From Bacteroidaceae bacterium (GTDB taxonomy: Bacteria; Bacteroidota; Bacteroidia; Bacteroidales; Bacteroidaceae): a DNA stretch of 64,000 nt. The notes below the pieces were generated by a model. That model saw only the letters and a program-made list of their open reading frames with translations, was not told where the DNA came from and ran no database searches. How positions within the stretch are numbered: the stretch's first letter is position 1; each line of letters opens with the position of its first letter. Shown piece by piece: positions 51,762-59,103 of this stretch. The position numbers and the translations under genes were made by a program. The stretch lies in contig JAFUFK010000017.1 of NCBI GenBank assembly GCA_017469925.1, forward strand, positions 26,183 to 90,182. Direction: 5' to 3'.

Positions 51762-52822
51762 TTGTTAATGATTTCCATTTGTTGTCGTACGCTTTCTTCA
51801 TGGATGGACTCATAAATGCGGCGCACGAAGTCGGAACTCATGCCACAGAGCGAACCCTGCGCCCCGCGCTTGTCGAGAATCTCGTTGTAGCGGGTGGCCT
51901 GGACGACGGCCATGTTGTGCTCCTTCTTGTAAGTGGCGATTTCGCGTGAAACGCGCATGCGCTTCGTCAGGAGGTCCATGAGTTGGTTGTCCATGTCGTC
52001 GATTTGCTTGCGCATGCTGGCCAGCGACTCGGTCATTTCGGCGTTGTCGCGGATAACCAGACGGTCGATGATGAAGTCGAGCACATCGGGCAGCACCTGC
52101 TGAGGAGCATCGCTCCAGGCCTGGTCGGGATTGCAGTGGCTCTCGACCAAGAGTCCGTCGAAGCCCATGTCCATGGCCTGCTGGCAGAGCGGGGCCACGA
52201 GGTCGCGACGGCCTCCCATGTGGCTCGGGTCGCACACGATGGGCAGTTGGGGATAGCGGCGATGCAGTTCGATGGGGATGTGCCACATGGGTGTGTTGCG
52301 GTAAATCTTCTGGTCGATGCTCGTGAATCCGCGGTGGATGGCTCCCAGTCGGCGGATGCCGGCACGGTTGAAGCGCAGCAGGGCACCAATCCACAACTCC
52401 AGGTCAGGACTGACGGGATTCTTCACCAGCACGGGCACGTCCACACCCTTCAGGCTATCGGCCAGTGCCTGTACGGCAAAGGGGTTGACCGTCGTGCGCG
52501 CACCAATCCACAGGATGTCGATGCCGTAGCGCAAGGCCAGTTCCACGTGTTCGGGCTTGGCCACCTCGATGGCCGTGAGCATGCCCGTCTCCCTTTTTAC
52601 CTGTTGGAGCCAGGGCAGGGCGGGTTCGCCGTGGCCTTCGAAGCCTCCGGGTTTGGTGCGGGGCTTCCAGACACCGGCACGGAACATGTGGCATCCCTTG
52701 TCGGCCAACTGGCGGGCAGTGGTCATTACTTGTTCTTCGGTCTCGGCCGAGCATGGACCTGCGATGACGAAAGGTCGTGGCCGGTCGCTGGGCAGATTAA
52801 GTGGTAATAGTTCGAGTTCCAT
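51758..52822 (-). CDS. Bifunctional DAHP synthase / chorismate mutase
   Basis: A 354-residue fusion. Residues 1 to about 250 are a DAHP synthase of the short type (PFVIAGPCSAETEEQVMTTA, FRAGVWKPRTKPGGFEG, WIGARTTVNPFAVQALAD, LPIVCDPSHMGGRRDLVAPL). Residues about 265-354 are an AroQ-type chorismate mutase (SLASMRKQIDDMDNQLMDLL, MRVSREIATYKKEHNMAVVQ, RYNEILDKR). It catalyses the first step of the shikimate pathway and the branch step to prephenate. The mutase fused at the C-terminus is usual in Bacteroidota and probably also serves feedback control. It is 4 bp past the aminotransferase stop and overlaps tyrA by 4 bp. Confidence 0.95.
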   Translation of the reverse strand: MELELLPLNLPSDRPRPFVIAGPCSAETEEQVMTTARQLADKGCHMFRAGVWKPRTKPGGFEGHGEPALPWLQQVKRETGMLTAIEVAKPEHVELALRYGIDILWIGARTTVNPFAVQALADSLKGVDVPVLVKNPVSPDLELWIGALLRFNRAGIRRLGAIHRGFTSIDQKIYRNTPMWHIPIELHRRYPQLPIVCDPSHMGGRRDLVAPLCQQAMDMGFDGLLVESHCNPDQAWSDAPQQVLPDVLDFIIDRLVIRDNAEMTESLASMRKQIDDMDNQLMDLLTKRMRVSREIATYKKEHNMAVVQATRYNEILDKRGAQGSLCGMSSDFVRRIYESIHEESVRQQMEIINK

Positions 52823-52826
52823 ATCT

Positions 52827-54011
52827 TCAATCTTTCAATTTTTTAATTCTCTCCAGTGCTTCCCGGAACTTATCTTCTTTGGCACAAAGCGAGATGCGGA
52901 CGTAGCGTCGGCCGTTCGAGCCGAAGATGAAGCCAGGCGTCAGGAACACACGCGCCTCGTGGAGCACTCGTTCGGTAATCGTCTCGGCATCGTCCACGCC
53001 GTCGGGGATGCGCCCCCAGAGGAACATGCCCACCTGACGAGGGTCGAAGGTGCACCCCAGCGTGTGCAGGATTTCCTCGGCCAGTTGCCGGCGTCGGGCG
53101 TAGGTCTCGACGTTGGCTTGCAGGTGCCATTCGTCGCTGTTCTGATAGGCCTGAGCCGCGGCCAGTTGCATGGGGCGAAAGGTGCCTGAGTCGATGTTCG
53201 ACTTCACCTTCAGAATCCACCGTATGAACTCGGCATTCGTGGCCAGCATGCCCACGCGCCAGCCGGGCATGTTGTGCGACTTCGACATCGAATTGAATTC
53301 GATGCAGCACTCCTTGGCACCAGGCACCTGAAGGAGGCTCAGCCTTTCCTCGCGGTTGAGGATAAATGAGTAGGGATTGTCGTTGACGACGACGATGCCG
53401 TGCTGGCGTGCAAACTCCACCAGCCGTTCGTACGTCTTGCGTTGGGCATTAGCCCCTGTGGGCATGTTGGGGTAGTTTGTCCACATCAGTTTGACGTCCG
53501 TGAGGTCCATCCCCTCCAACTGGTCGAAGTCGGGTTGCCACCCGCCAGCCTCCCGGAGGTCGTAGTTCACGATCTGTGCACCCAGCAGTCGGCTCAAGGC
53601 CGTGTAGGTGGGATAGCCAGGGTTGGGCACGAGCACCTTGTCGCCGGGGTTGACGAAGGCCAGGGTGACGTGCAGTATGCCCTCCTTCGAGCCGATGAGG
53701 GGCTGTATCTCGCAGGCAGGGTCGAGTGTTACGCCATACCAGCGCTTATAGAATCCCGCCATGGCCTGACGGAGTTCGGGCGTGCCCACGGTGGGCTGAT
53801 AGCCGTGTGTGTCGGCCTTTCGGGCTTCGCGACACAGCACGTCGATGGTCTCCTCCGAAGGAGGCATATCGGGGCTTCCGATGGCCAGTGAGATGACGTT
53901 CAGTCCCTCCTGATTCATGCGGGCCACCTCCTTCAGTTTTTGGCTGAAGTAGTACTCCTGGACATTCTCGAGCCGACGTGCGGGTTGTATGCTATATGCT
54001 TTGTTTCCCAT
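52827..54011 (-). CDS. Class I/II aminotransferase, probably aromatic
   Basis: A 394-residue PLP enzyme of fold type I. Seen: VISLAIGSPDMPPSEETID, YQPTVGTPELRQAMAGFY, PNPGYPTYTALSRLLGA, NYPNMPTGANAQ and the PLP-lysine region EFNSMSKSHNMPGWRVG near residue 243, then RISLCAKEDKFREALERI. It resembles the DapL/AlaC-like branch. Its place between pheA (20-bp overlap) and the DAHP synthase strongly suggests transamination of phenylpyruvate, hydroxyphenylpyruvate or prephenate, but that is inference from context. Confidence 0.85.
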   Translation of the reverse strand: MGNKAYSIQPARRLENVQEYYFSQKLKEVARMNQEGLNVISLAIGSPDMPPSEETIDVLCREARKADTHGYQPTVGTPELRQAMAGFYKRWYGVTLDPACEIQPLIGSKEGILHVTLAFVNPGDKVLVPNPGYPTYTALSRLLGAQIVNYDLREAGGWQPDFDQLEGMDLTDVKLMWTNYPNMPTGANAQRKTYERLVEFARQHGIVVVNDNPYSFILNREERLSLLQVPGAKECCIEFNSMSKSHNMPGWRVGMLATNAEFIRWILKVKSNIDSGTFRPMQLAAAQAYQNSDEWHLQANVETYARRRQLAEEILHTLGCTFDPRQVGMFLWGRIPDGVDDAETITERVLHEARVFLTPGFIFGSNGRRYVRISLCAKEDKFREALERIKKLKD

Positions 54012-54837
54012 CCTTATATTCTCCTAAAAGTTTGAGGTTGCGGGTCAGTGGTGTGATGGCATTGATGGCCTGGCGATAGCGGGTATAGTCCGAGAAGGAG
54101 AGGTCGATGTAGAACATGTATTGCCACTCCTTGCCGATAATGGGCAACGATTGTATCTTCGTCAGGTTCAACTTATAGAAACTGAGCACGCTCAATATGG
54201 CCGACAGGCTGCCCTCCTCGTGGGGTAGGGTGAAGACGAGGCTCGACTTGTCCACCCGTCGCAGGTCGCGCTGGCGTGGCGCCTCCTCCGGCGTGGCCAG
54301 GACGAGGAAGCGTGTGAAGTTGTGCTTGTTCGTCTCTATGCCTTCCTGCAAGACCTTCATGCCATAGATTTCGGCCGCATCCTTGTGGCAGATGGCGGCG
54401 TGTCCGTGCAGATGTCCGCGGCTAATGTCGGCGGCGGCACCTGCCGTATCGGCCACTTCCACCACCTTCAGGCCGCGATGCTCCGAGAGGAATTCGCGAC
54501 ACTGCATCAGAGCCACGGGGTGGGAGTTGATTTCCTGAAGGTCGCCCCAGTCGTCGTCGGGCAGACACATGAGGCTGTGGCTGATACGCAGTTTGTGTTC
54601 CCCTACGATGGTCAGGCCCGAGTCGCGCATGAGTTCATAGTTGTGTAGCAGACTGCCTGCGATGGTGTTCTCTATGGCCACCATAGCCACGGCGTGAGGG
54701 TCGTGGCGTACGGCCTCGAACACCTCCTCGAACGTGTCGCAACAGATAAGCTCCACCTCCCCATCCTCGTAGTATCGGTGGGCAGCAATGTCGTGGAAAC
54801 TGCCCTCTATGCCCTGTATCGCTACTCTTTGTCTCAT
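53992..54837 (-). CDS. pheA: Prephenate dehydratase
   Basis: A 281-residue enzyme converting prephenate to phenylpyruvate. Dehydratase domain, residues 1-185: VAIQGIEGSFHDIAAHRYY, MVAIENTIAGSLLHNYELM, SHPVALMQCREFL and NKHNFTRFLVLA. An ACT domain follows (KSSLVFTLPHEEGSLSAILS). The ACT motif usually written ESRP is here QSLP (LTKIQSLPIIGKEW), so classic Phe feedback binding may be altered. It is the first structural gene behind a Phe/Tyr leader peptide and attenuator, and overlaps the aminotransferase by 20 bp. Confidence 0.95.
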   Translation of the reverse strand: MRQRVAIQGIEGSFHDIAAHRYYEDGEVELICCDTFEEVFEAVRHDPHAVAMVAIENTIAGSLLHNYELMRDSGLTIVGEHKLRISHSLMCLPDDDWGDLQEINSHPVALMQCREFLSEHRGLKVVEVADTAGAAADISRGHLHGHAAICHKDAAEIYGMKVLQEGIETNKHNFTRFLVLATPEEAPRQRDLRRVDKSSLVFTLPHEEGSLSAILSVLSFYKLNLTKIQSLPIIGKEWQYMFYIDLSFSDYTRYRQAINAITPLTRNLKLLGEYKDGKQSI

Positions 54838-54855
54838 ATCGCGTCCTTTTTAACA

Positions 54856-54885
54856 AAAATCCCGCTCCTTTTCATGGAAGCGGGA
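54856..54885 (-). terminator. Attenuator terminator in the pheA leader
   Basis: The minus strand reads TCCCGCTTCC, a short loop, GGAGCGGGA and TTTTTG: a GC-rich stem of 9 bp with a bulged T, ending 18 bases before the pheA ATG. Its left half can alternatively pair, perfectly over 9 bp, with the end of the leader ORF (54936-54944). Confidence 0.9.
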
Positions 54886-54925
54886 CTTGTATTTCATTTT
54901 CTCATTTTCTCTATTTTTCAATTTC

Positions 54926-55000
54926 TTACACGCCTTCCCGCTTCACTCTATTGCTAAAGTAAAAGTAATAGGTATAGGCGTAAAAGTAAGAACCCTTCAT
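54926..55000 (-). CDS. Aromatic (Phe/Tyr) leader peptide of the pheA-tyrA operon
   Basis: A 24-codon ORF from ATG 55000 to a TAA at 54926. It encodes MKGSYFYAYTYYFYFSNR and then VKREGV. Residues 5-15 contain six Tyr and three Phe, nine aromatic residues out of eleven. It starts about 27 bases after the predicted transcription start. Codons 19-22 (GTG AAG CGG GAA) contain GAAGCGGGA, which pairs with TCCCGCTTC of the terminator stem. A ribosome stalled on early Tyr/Phe codons leaves this segment free to block the terminator; one reaching the stop codon covers it. This is the standard design of ribosome-mediated attenuation. Confidence 0.88.
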   Translation of the reverse strand: MKGSYFYAYTYYFYFSNRVKREGV

Positions 55001-55033
55001 CTTTCTCTTGACGTTTTGTTACGTTTCTGGATG

Positions 55034-55064
55034 CAAAAGTAATAACTTTTTGTGAAACAGCCAA
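55034..55064 (-). promoter_or_regulatory. Promoter of the pheA leader and operon
   Basis: The minus strand has TTG (55064-55062), exactly 20 bases, then TACTTTTG (55041-55034), a full match to the Bacteroidota consensus. It starts 8 bp past the stop of the permease gene. Confidence 0.8.
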
Positions 55065-55071
55065 GCTTTGC

Positions 55072-56307
55072 TTAAATTATTTCATACCCAATGCCTTGTA
55101 CGGCCTGTTTTACTGCCTCCGAGTCGAAGTTTCCCGACACGGTTGCAGAGCCGTTCGATAGGCTTACGCTCACGTCTTCCACGCCCTCCACCGAGCGGAT
55201 GGCCCGCTCTACGTTTGTGGCGCAGTGGCTACAGCTCATGCCCTTGACACAGAACTCCGTCGTTTCCGCATCAGTGCCGTCCAGTGCCTCATGGTCGTGA
55301 TCGTCATGGTGATGCAACAGGGCGTTTAGCAAGAAGAATATGAGCAGGGATGCACACACGATATTGAACTTGCTAAAGCTATCCTCGGTGCAGCAACTGC
55401 CCTGCATGATGAGGCTCGACGTAAACCATTCGCGAGGCAACAGGTAGTCGATGCCCAGCCCGAAGCATACGGCACCGCTCACAATGGCGAATAGGTAGAG
55501 TAGGAGAGTGCGACGACCAAGAACCTTGTTGATGACCAGCATGCTGGCTACGTTACAGGCCGGACCTGCCATCAGCAACACCAGCGCGGCACCCGGCGTC
55601 AGGCCCTTCATCATCAGGGCTACGGCGATGGGGATACTGCCCGTGGCGCAGACGTACATCGGTACGCTGATGCAGAGCACCAGGAGAATGCTGAGCAACG
55701 AGTTGTCCTTGAACACCGCGAACCACCCGTCGGGCACCAGTGCCGTAATCATGCCAGCCACGATAAGTCCGATGACAAGCCACTTCCCAATGTCGCCCAT
55801 CATCTCAACAAACCCATACATAATACTGTCTTTCAGCTTCTGTATGATGGACTTGTGCTCGCCCGGTTCCTTGGAGCGCCGTGCCACGACGATTTCGTCG
55901 TCCGACTGGAATACGTTTACCAGCGTACCACCAAAGAGTGCCGTCACGAAGGCCACTATCGGGCGCAGGATGGCAAAGGGCAACCCCATCAGCGAGTAAG
56001 TGGCGATAATACTATCCACACCCGTCTGCGGCGTGGCAATCAGAAAGGAGATGGTGGCTCCGCGACTACCTCCCTCGCGACGCAGTCCCATAGCCGTAGG
56101 CAGTACACCACACGAACACAAGGGCAGGGGCACGCCAAACAGCGCGGCAAGTAGCACGCTCCGGAAGTTTGGGCGACTGAGGTAGTCGGCGTACACACGA
56201 TGGGGGATGAACTCGTGCATCAGGCCAGCCAACAGGAAGCCGAGCAACAGATACGGCGCCATTTCTGCCGTCATACCCCAAATGTCTAAAAGAAGATTCA
56301 GTACCAT
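55072..56307 (-). CDS. SO_0444-type Cu/Zn efflux permease with C-terminal HMA domain
   Basis: A 411-residue membrane protein. Permease part, residues 1 to about 325, with at least eight hydrophobic segments: PYLLLGFLLAGLMHEFIP, LFGVPLPLCSCGVLPTAMGL (the Cys pair of this family), ISFLIATPQTGVDSI, and LVLLMAGPACNVASMLVINK. A His/Asp stretch (HHHDDHDHEALDG, residues about 326-338) and an HMA metal-binding domain with CVKGMSCSHCATNVERAI complete it. Predicted to export or buffer Cu/Zn-type metals at the inner membrane. A palindrome lies next to its -7 box. Confidence 0.88.
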   Translation of the reverse strand: MVLNLLLDIWGMTAEMAPYLLLGFLLAGLMHEFIPHRVYADYLSRPNFRSVLLAALFGVPLPLCSCGVLPTAMGLRREGGSRGATISFLIATPQTGVDSIIATYSLMGLPFAILRPIVAFVTALFGGTLVNVFQSDDEIVVARRSKEPGEHKSIIQKLKDSIMYGFVEMMGDIGKWLVIGLIVAGMITALVPDGWFAVFKDNSLLSILLVLCISVPMYVCATGSIPIAVALMMKGLTPGAALVLLMAGPACNVASMLVINKVLGRRTLLLYLFAIVSGAVCFGLGIDYLLPREWFTSSLIMQGSCCTEDSFSKFNIVCASLLIFFLLNALLHHHDDHDHEALDGTDAETTEFCVKGMSCSHCATNVERAIRSVEGVEDVSVSLSNGSATVSGNFDSEAVKQAVQGIGYEII

Positions 56308-56338
56308 AGTAGCATTACGTTTTATTCGTTTTCTGCTG

Positions 56339-56373
56339 CAAAGGTACTGAATCTTTCGTGCAACTCGGTTGCA
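56339..56373 (-). promoter_or_regulatory. -7 box and nearby palindrome upstream of the Cu/Zn permease
   Basis: The minus strand reads TACCTTTG at 56346-56339. Twelve bases further upstream is the perfect palindrome TGCAAC-TCG-GTTGCA (56359-56373), where a metal-sensing repressor or MerR-like regulator could sit. No regulator gene is adjacent, so this is a candidate only. Confidence 0.4.
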
Positions 56374-56376
56374 AAG

Positions 56377-58152
56377 TTACTTTTCGCTCCGTTCTATCCA
56401 CGCCAGCGTGTCGCCGCGGTGGACGAAGGATGCCCGCTTGGCCGCCACTTCAACCAGTCGGCCACCAATGCCTGCGGGCACGGGCACGAACTCGCCCCAT
56501 GGAGCCTGGATGTAGCAGAGCACGTCGCCATCCTTGTACTGCTGGCCGATGAAGGGCTCAAGACAGGCAACAGCCTCTGAGCCGCCCTGGAACTCGTAGA
56601 ACACCTGACCATTGACCGGAGCAACAACGGGGTCGGCCTTGGCGTGCTTGAACGCAGCAAGTTCGGCGGGAGATAATTTGCTTCCCAACTTAGCGTCCTT
56701 GGCCTTCTGCAGGTCGGCAAGGAAGTTCTTCTTGGCCTGGCCAGAGCGGTAGTTACGATACTGTTCGGGATGCATGGCCAGTTCGAAGAGTTCTTCGTCG
56801 TCCTGTCCGTAGTCCCATCCGTTCTCGTCCATTTCCTTGCGGAACTCGTCGAGTTTGTTGGGGTAGAGCGTATGGGGGTCGGTGTCGGTGAACTCGCGAC
56901 CTTGCTGCTTGGCAATCTCCACCAGCTCGGGGGCAATCTGGCCAGGCACCTTGCCCGACTTGCCCAGAATCATGCCCCACATCGAGTCGTCCATCATGAC
57001 GAACCGACCCTTTCCCTGTGCCATCGTGAGCAGGTTCATGAGGGCAATGTTCTTCACGTACTGGCTGAAGGGGGTTACCAATGGGGGGTAGCCCACCATC
57101 GGCCAGACGTACTCTACCTCATTGAATAAGGCCACGAGCATGTCGTCGGTTGTAAGTTCCGGTTCACCGTTCTTCTTGCGTAGCATGTTGATGGCGCTCT
57201 GGATGCCGCCTAGGTCGGCCATCATGGAGCCCATCATACCACCGGGCAGGCCACAACCGAGCAGAAGGCTGGTCATGTGCTTGTTGGCGGGATTGATGAA
57301 GTAGCCGAGCCATTCGTCGATGAACTCCTGTGTGAGCGAACGGGCTTTCATGTAGGCTGACATGTTGATTTCGGGCACGTCGAAACCCTCGTTCTTCAGC
57401 ATCGACTGCACGCTGATGATATCCGGATGAACCTTACCCCAACTGAGTGGCTCAATGGCCGTGTCGATAATGTCGGCACCGTTGTTGCAGACCTCCAGTA
57501 TGCTGGCCATTGATAGACCGGGGCCCGAGTGGCCGTGGTACTGGATGATGACGTCCGGGTGGTTCTGCTTGATCATGCCCGTCAGTTTGCCCAGCATGGC
57601 GGGCTGGCCGATGCCGGCCATGTCCTTCAGACAGATTTCTGGTGCACCGGCTTCGATGAGTTGGTCGGCAATGGCCGAGTAGTATTCGGCCGTGTGGATG
57701 GGCGAGTTGGTGATACACAGTGTGGCCTGCGGAATCATGCCGCCCTCCTTGGCATACTTGATGCTTGGAATGATGTTGCGGACATCGTTCAGGCCGCAGA
57801 AGATGCGGGTGATGTCCGTTCCTTGCTTCTTCTTCACCTTATACATCAGCTGGCGCACGTCGTCGGGCACGGGATACATGCGCAGGGCATTCAGGCCGCG
57901 ATCCAGCATGTGGGTCTTGATGCCCACTTCGTTGAAAGGCTTACAGAAGGCGCGGACGGCCTCGTTGGGATTCTCGCCAGCCAACAGGTTGACCTGCTCG
58001 AAGGCTCCTCCGTTTGTTTCAACTCGGTCGAAGCATCCCATCTCGATGATGACCGGGGCAATGCGTGCCAACTGGTCTTTACGGGGTTGGAACTTGCCCG
58101 AACTCTGCCACATGTCTCGATAGACGAGGCTAAATCTTACTTTCTTTTTCAT
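56377..58152 (-). CDS. OadA/PycB-like carboxyltransferase lacking the biotin lysine
   Basis: A 591-residue protein. The carboxyltransferase barrel (residues about 1-300: FSLVYRDMWQSSGKFQPRKD, ICLKDMAGIGQPAMLGKL with the metal-site Lys, IQYHGHSGPG) and the PYC_OADA helical domain (about 300-490) match oxaloacetate decarboxylase alpha / pyruvate carboxylase B proteins. The C-terminal 85 residues have the biotinyl-domain fold pattern (PVNGQVF..., YKDGDVLCYIQAPWGEF, GGRLVEVA, VHRGDTLAWIE), but the EAMKM loop reads QAPWG: the acceptor Lys is Trp 552. It therefore cannot be biotinylated there and may use a separate carrier or have another role. Monocistronic in appearance. Confidence 0.85.
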   Translation of the reverse strand: MKKKVRFSLVYRDMWQSSGKFQPRKDQLARIAPVIIEMGCFDRVETNGGAFEQVNLLAGENPNEAVRAFCKPFNEVGIKTHMLDRGLNALRMYPVPDDVRQLMYKVKKKQGTDITRIFCGLNDVRNIIPSIKYAKEGGMIPQATLCITNSPIHTAEYYSAIADQLIEAGAPEICLKDMAGIGQPAMLGKLTGMIKQNHPDVIIQYHGHSGPGLSMASILEVCNNGADIIDTAIEPLSWGKVHPDIISVQSMLKNEGFDVPEINMSAYMKARSLTQEFIDEWLGYFINPANKHMTSLLLGCGLPGGMMGSMMADLGGIQSAINMLRKKNGEPELTTDDMLVALFNEVEYVWPMVGYPPLVTPFSQYVKNIALMNLLTMAQGKGRFVMMDDSMWGMILGKSGKVPGQIAPELVEIAKQQGREFTDTDPHTLYPNKLDEFRKEMDENGWDYGQDDEELFELAMHPEQYRNYRSGQAKKNFLADLQKAKDAKLGSKLSPAELAAFKHAKADPVVAPVNGQVFYEFQGGSEAVACLEPFIGQQYKDGDVLCYIQAPWGEFVPVPAGIGGRLVEVAAKRASFVHRGDTLAWIERSEK

Positions 58153-58179
58153 AGTATATAGTATAATATTGTTTAATGT

Positions 58180-58533
58180 TTACCGCTTAATGGTGATTTC
58201 CACGCCTGCGCCATTGCAGTTCAGACCCATGGGAGGATTCTCCTTGGTCAGGCGCACGGTGGCATTGAGCAGGGTGGGGTAGTCGTGCAGTATGCGGCGG
58301 GCGATACGTCCGGCCACGTGCTCCAGGAGTTGGCTCGCAGTCTTCATCTCCTCACAGACCACCCGGGCCAGGTCGGCATAACTCACGGTGTCGGTCAGGT
58401 CGTCCGTCTCCGAGGACTTCTCCGAGTCCGCTTCGGCCTCCACGCTCACCCGAAACCAGCCACCCACGACGCGCTCTTGTTCCATCACGCCGTGATAGGC
58501 ATACACCCTAATATCGTTGACAAATATCTTCAA
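58180..58533 (-). CDS. folB: Dihydroneopterin aldolase
   Basis: A 117-residue enzyme of folate synthesis, cleaving dihydroneopterin. Seen: IFVNDIRVYAYHGVMEQERVV with the substrate-contact Tyr/His-Gly-V, DTVSYADLARVVCEEM, QLLEHVAGRIARRIL with the conserved Glu, and VRLTKENPPM with the catalytic Lys. It overlaps the upstream gene by 4 bp. Confidence 0.93.
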   Translation of the reverse strand: MKIFVNDIRVYAYHGVMEQERVVGGWFRVSVEAEADSEKSSETDDLTDTVSYADLARVVCEEMKTASQLLEHVAGRIARRILHDYPTLLNATVRLTKENPPMGLNCNGAGVEITIKR

Positions 58534-59030
58534 TTCTCACTTTCCTCCTCATTTCCTCCGGGCAGGTAGCGTTTCAGCGCACGTACCACACCAGCCTTCC
58601 ATGTGTCGATGGTTTCGTCGTCGAGCGAGAGCGAACCCACCAGTTTCACTACGTTTTCGATAGGCATCCGGTAGCGCAACATGCCCGAGATGAGTTTGGC
58701 GTAGTTCCAGTATTCCTTGTTAAACTTCTCGTTCAGTCCCTCGACCGTAATCTTATAGCCGCGCTTGTTTTCGAACTGGAAGTCGTAACGCTTTCCCGTT
58801 GCCGTGATGGCCTTGATGATGCGGCCCTTGCTGACACTCTTGGGCAGCATGATGCCCTCGTCGTCGTCCATCAGACCGGTGAAGATTTCGTAGGGTTGGT
58901 CGTTCAGCAGACCGACGAAAGCCACCCACTTTTCCTTATTGTTCTGGAAGCGCACGACGTCGCATTCCAATACCTCAGGACGCTTCTCGATGACCTCGGG
59001 TTGCACGTTTTCGATACTCTGTTGTTCCAT
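58530..59030 (-). CDS. Free-standing homologue of the C-terminal part of a Bacteroidales B12-type ribonucleotide reductase
   Basis: 166 residues from ATG 59030; 63 upstream codons are open but cross the divergent promoter. The text RPEVLECDVVRFQNNKEKWV, AFVGLLNDQPYEIFTG, DDDEGIMLPKSVSKGRII and EYWNYAKLISGMLRYRMPIE is what I recall from the C-terminal region of adenosylcobalamin-dependent ribonucleoside-diphosphate reductases in this order (part of the TSCPD region). Here it stands alone without the catalytic barrel. Could be a regulatory or assembly partner, or a remnant. It is coupled to folB by ATGA. Confidence 0.55.
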   Translation of the reverse strand: MEQQSIENVQPEVIEKRPEVLECDVVRFQNNKEKWVAFVGLLNDQPYEIFTGLMDDDEGIMLPKSVSKGRIIKAITATGKRYDFQFENKRGYKITVEGLNEKFNKEYWNYAKLISGMLRYRMPIENVVKLVGSLSLDDETIDTWKAGVVRALKRYLPGGNEEESEN

Positions 59031-59045
59031 AATGAAGGGTATTGA

Positions 59046-59078
59046 TTGTGCAAAATTAAAAATAATTTTGTAAATTTG
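59046..59078 (+). promoter_or_regulatory. Promoter of the nitroreductase gene
   Basis: TTG (59046-59048) then, after 22 bases, TAAATTTG (59071-59078), 25 bases before the ATG at 59104. The spacer is slightly longer than the usual 19-21. Confidence 0.55.
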
Positions 59079-59103
59079 CAACAGATAATGAACTTTGTGT
59101 GTT

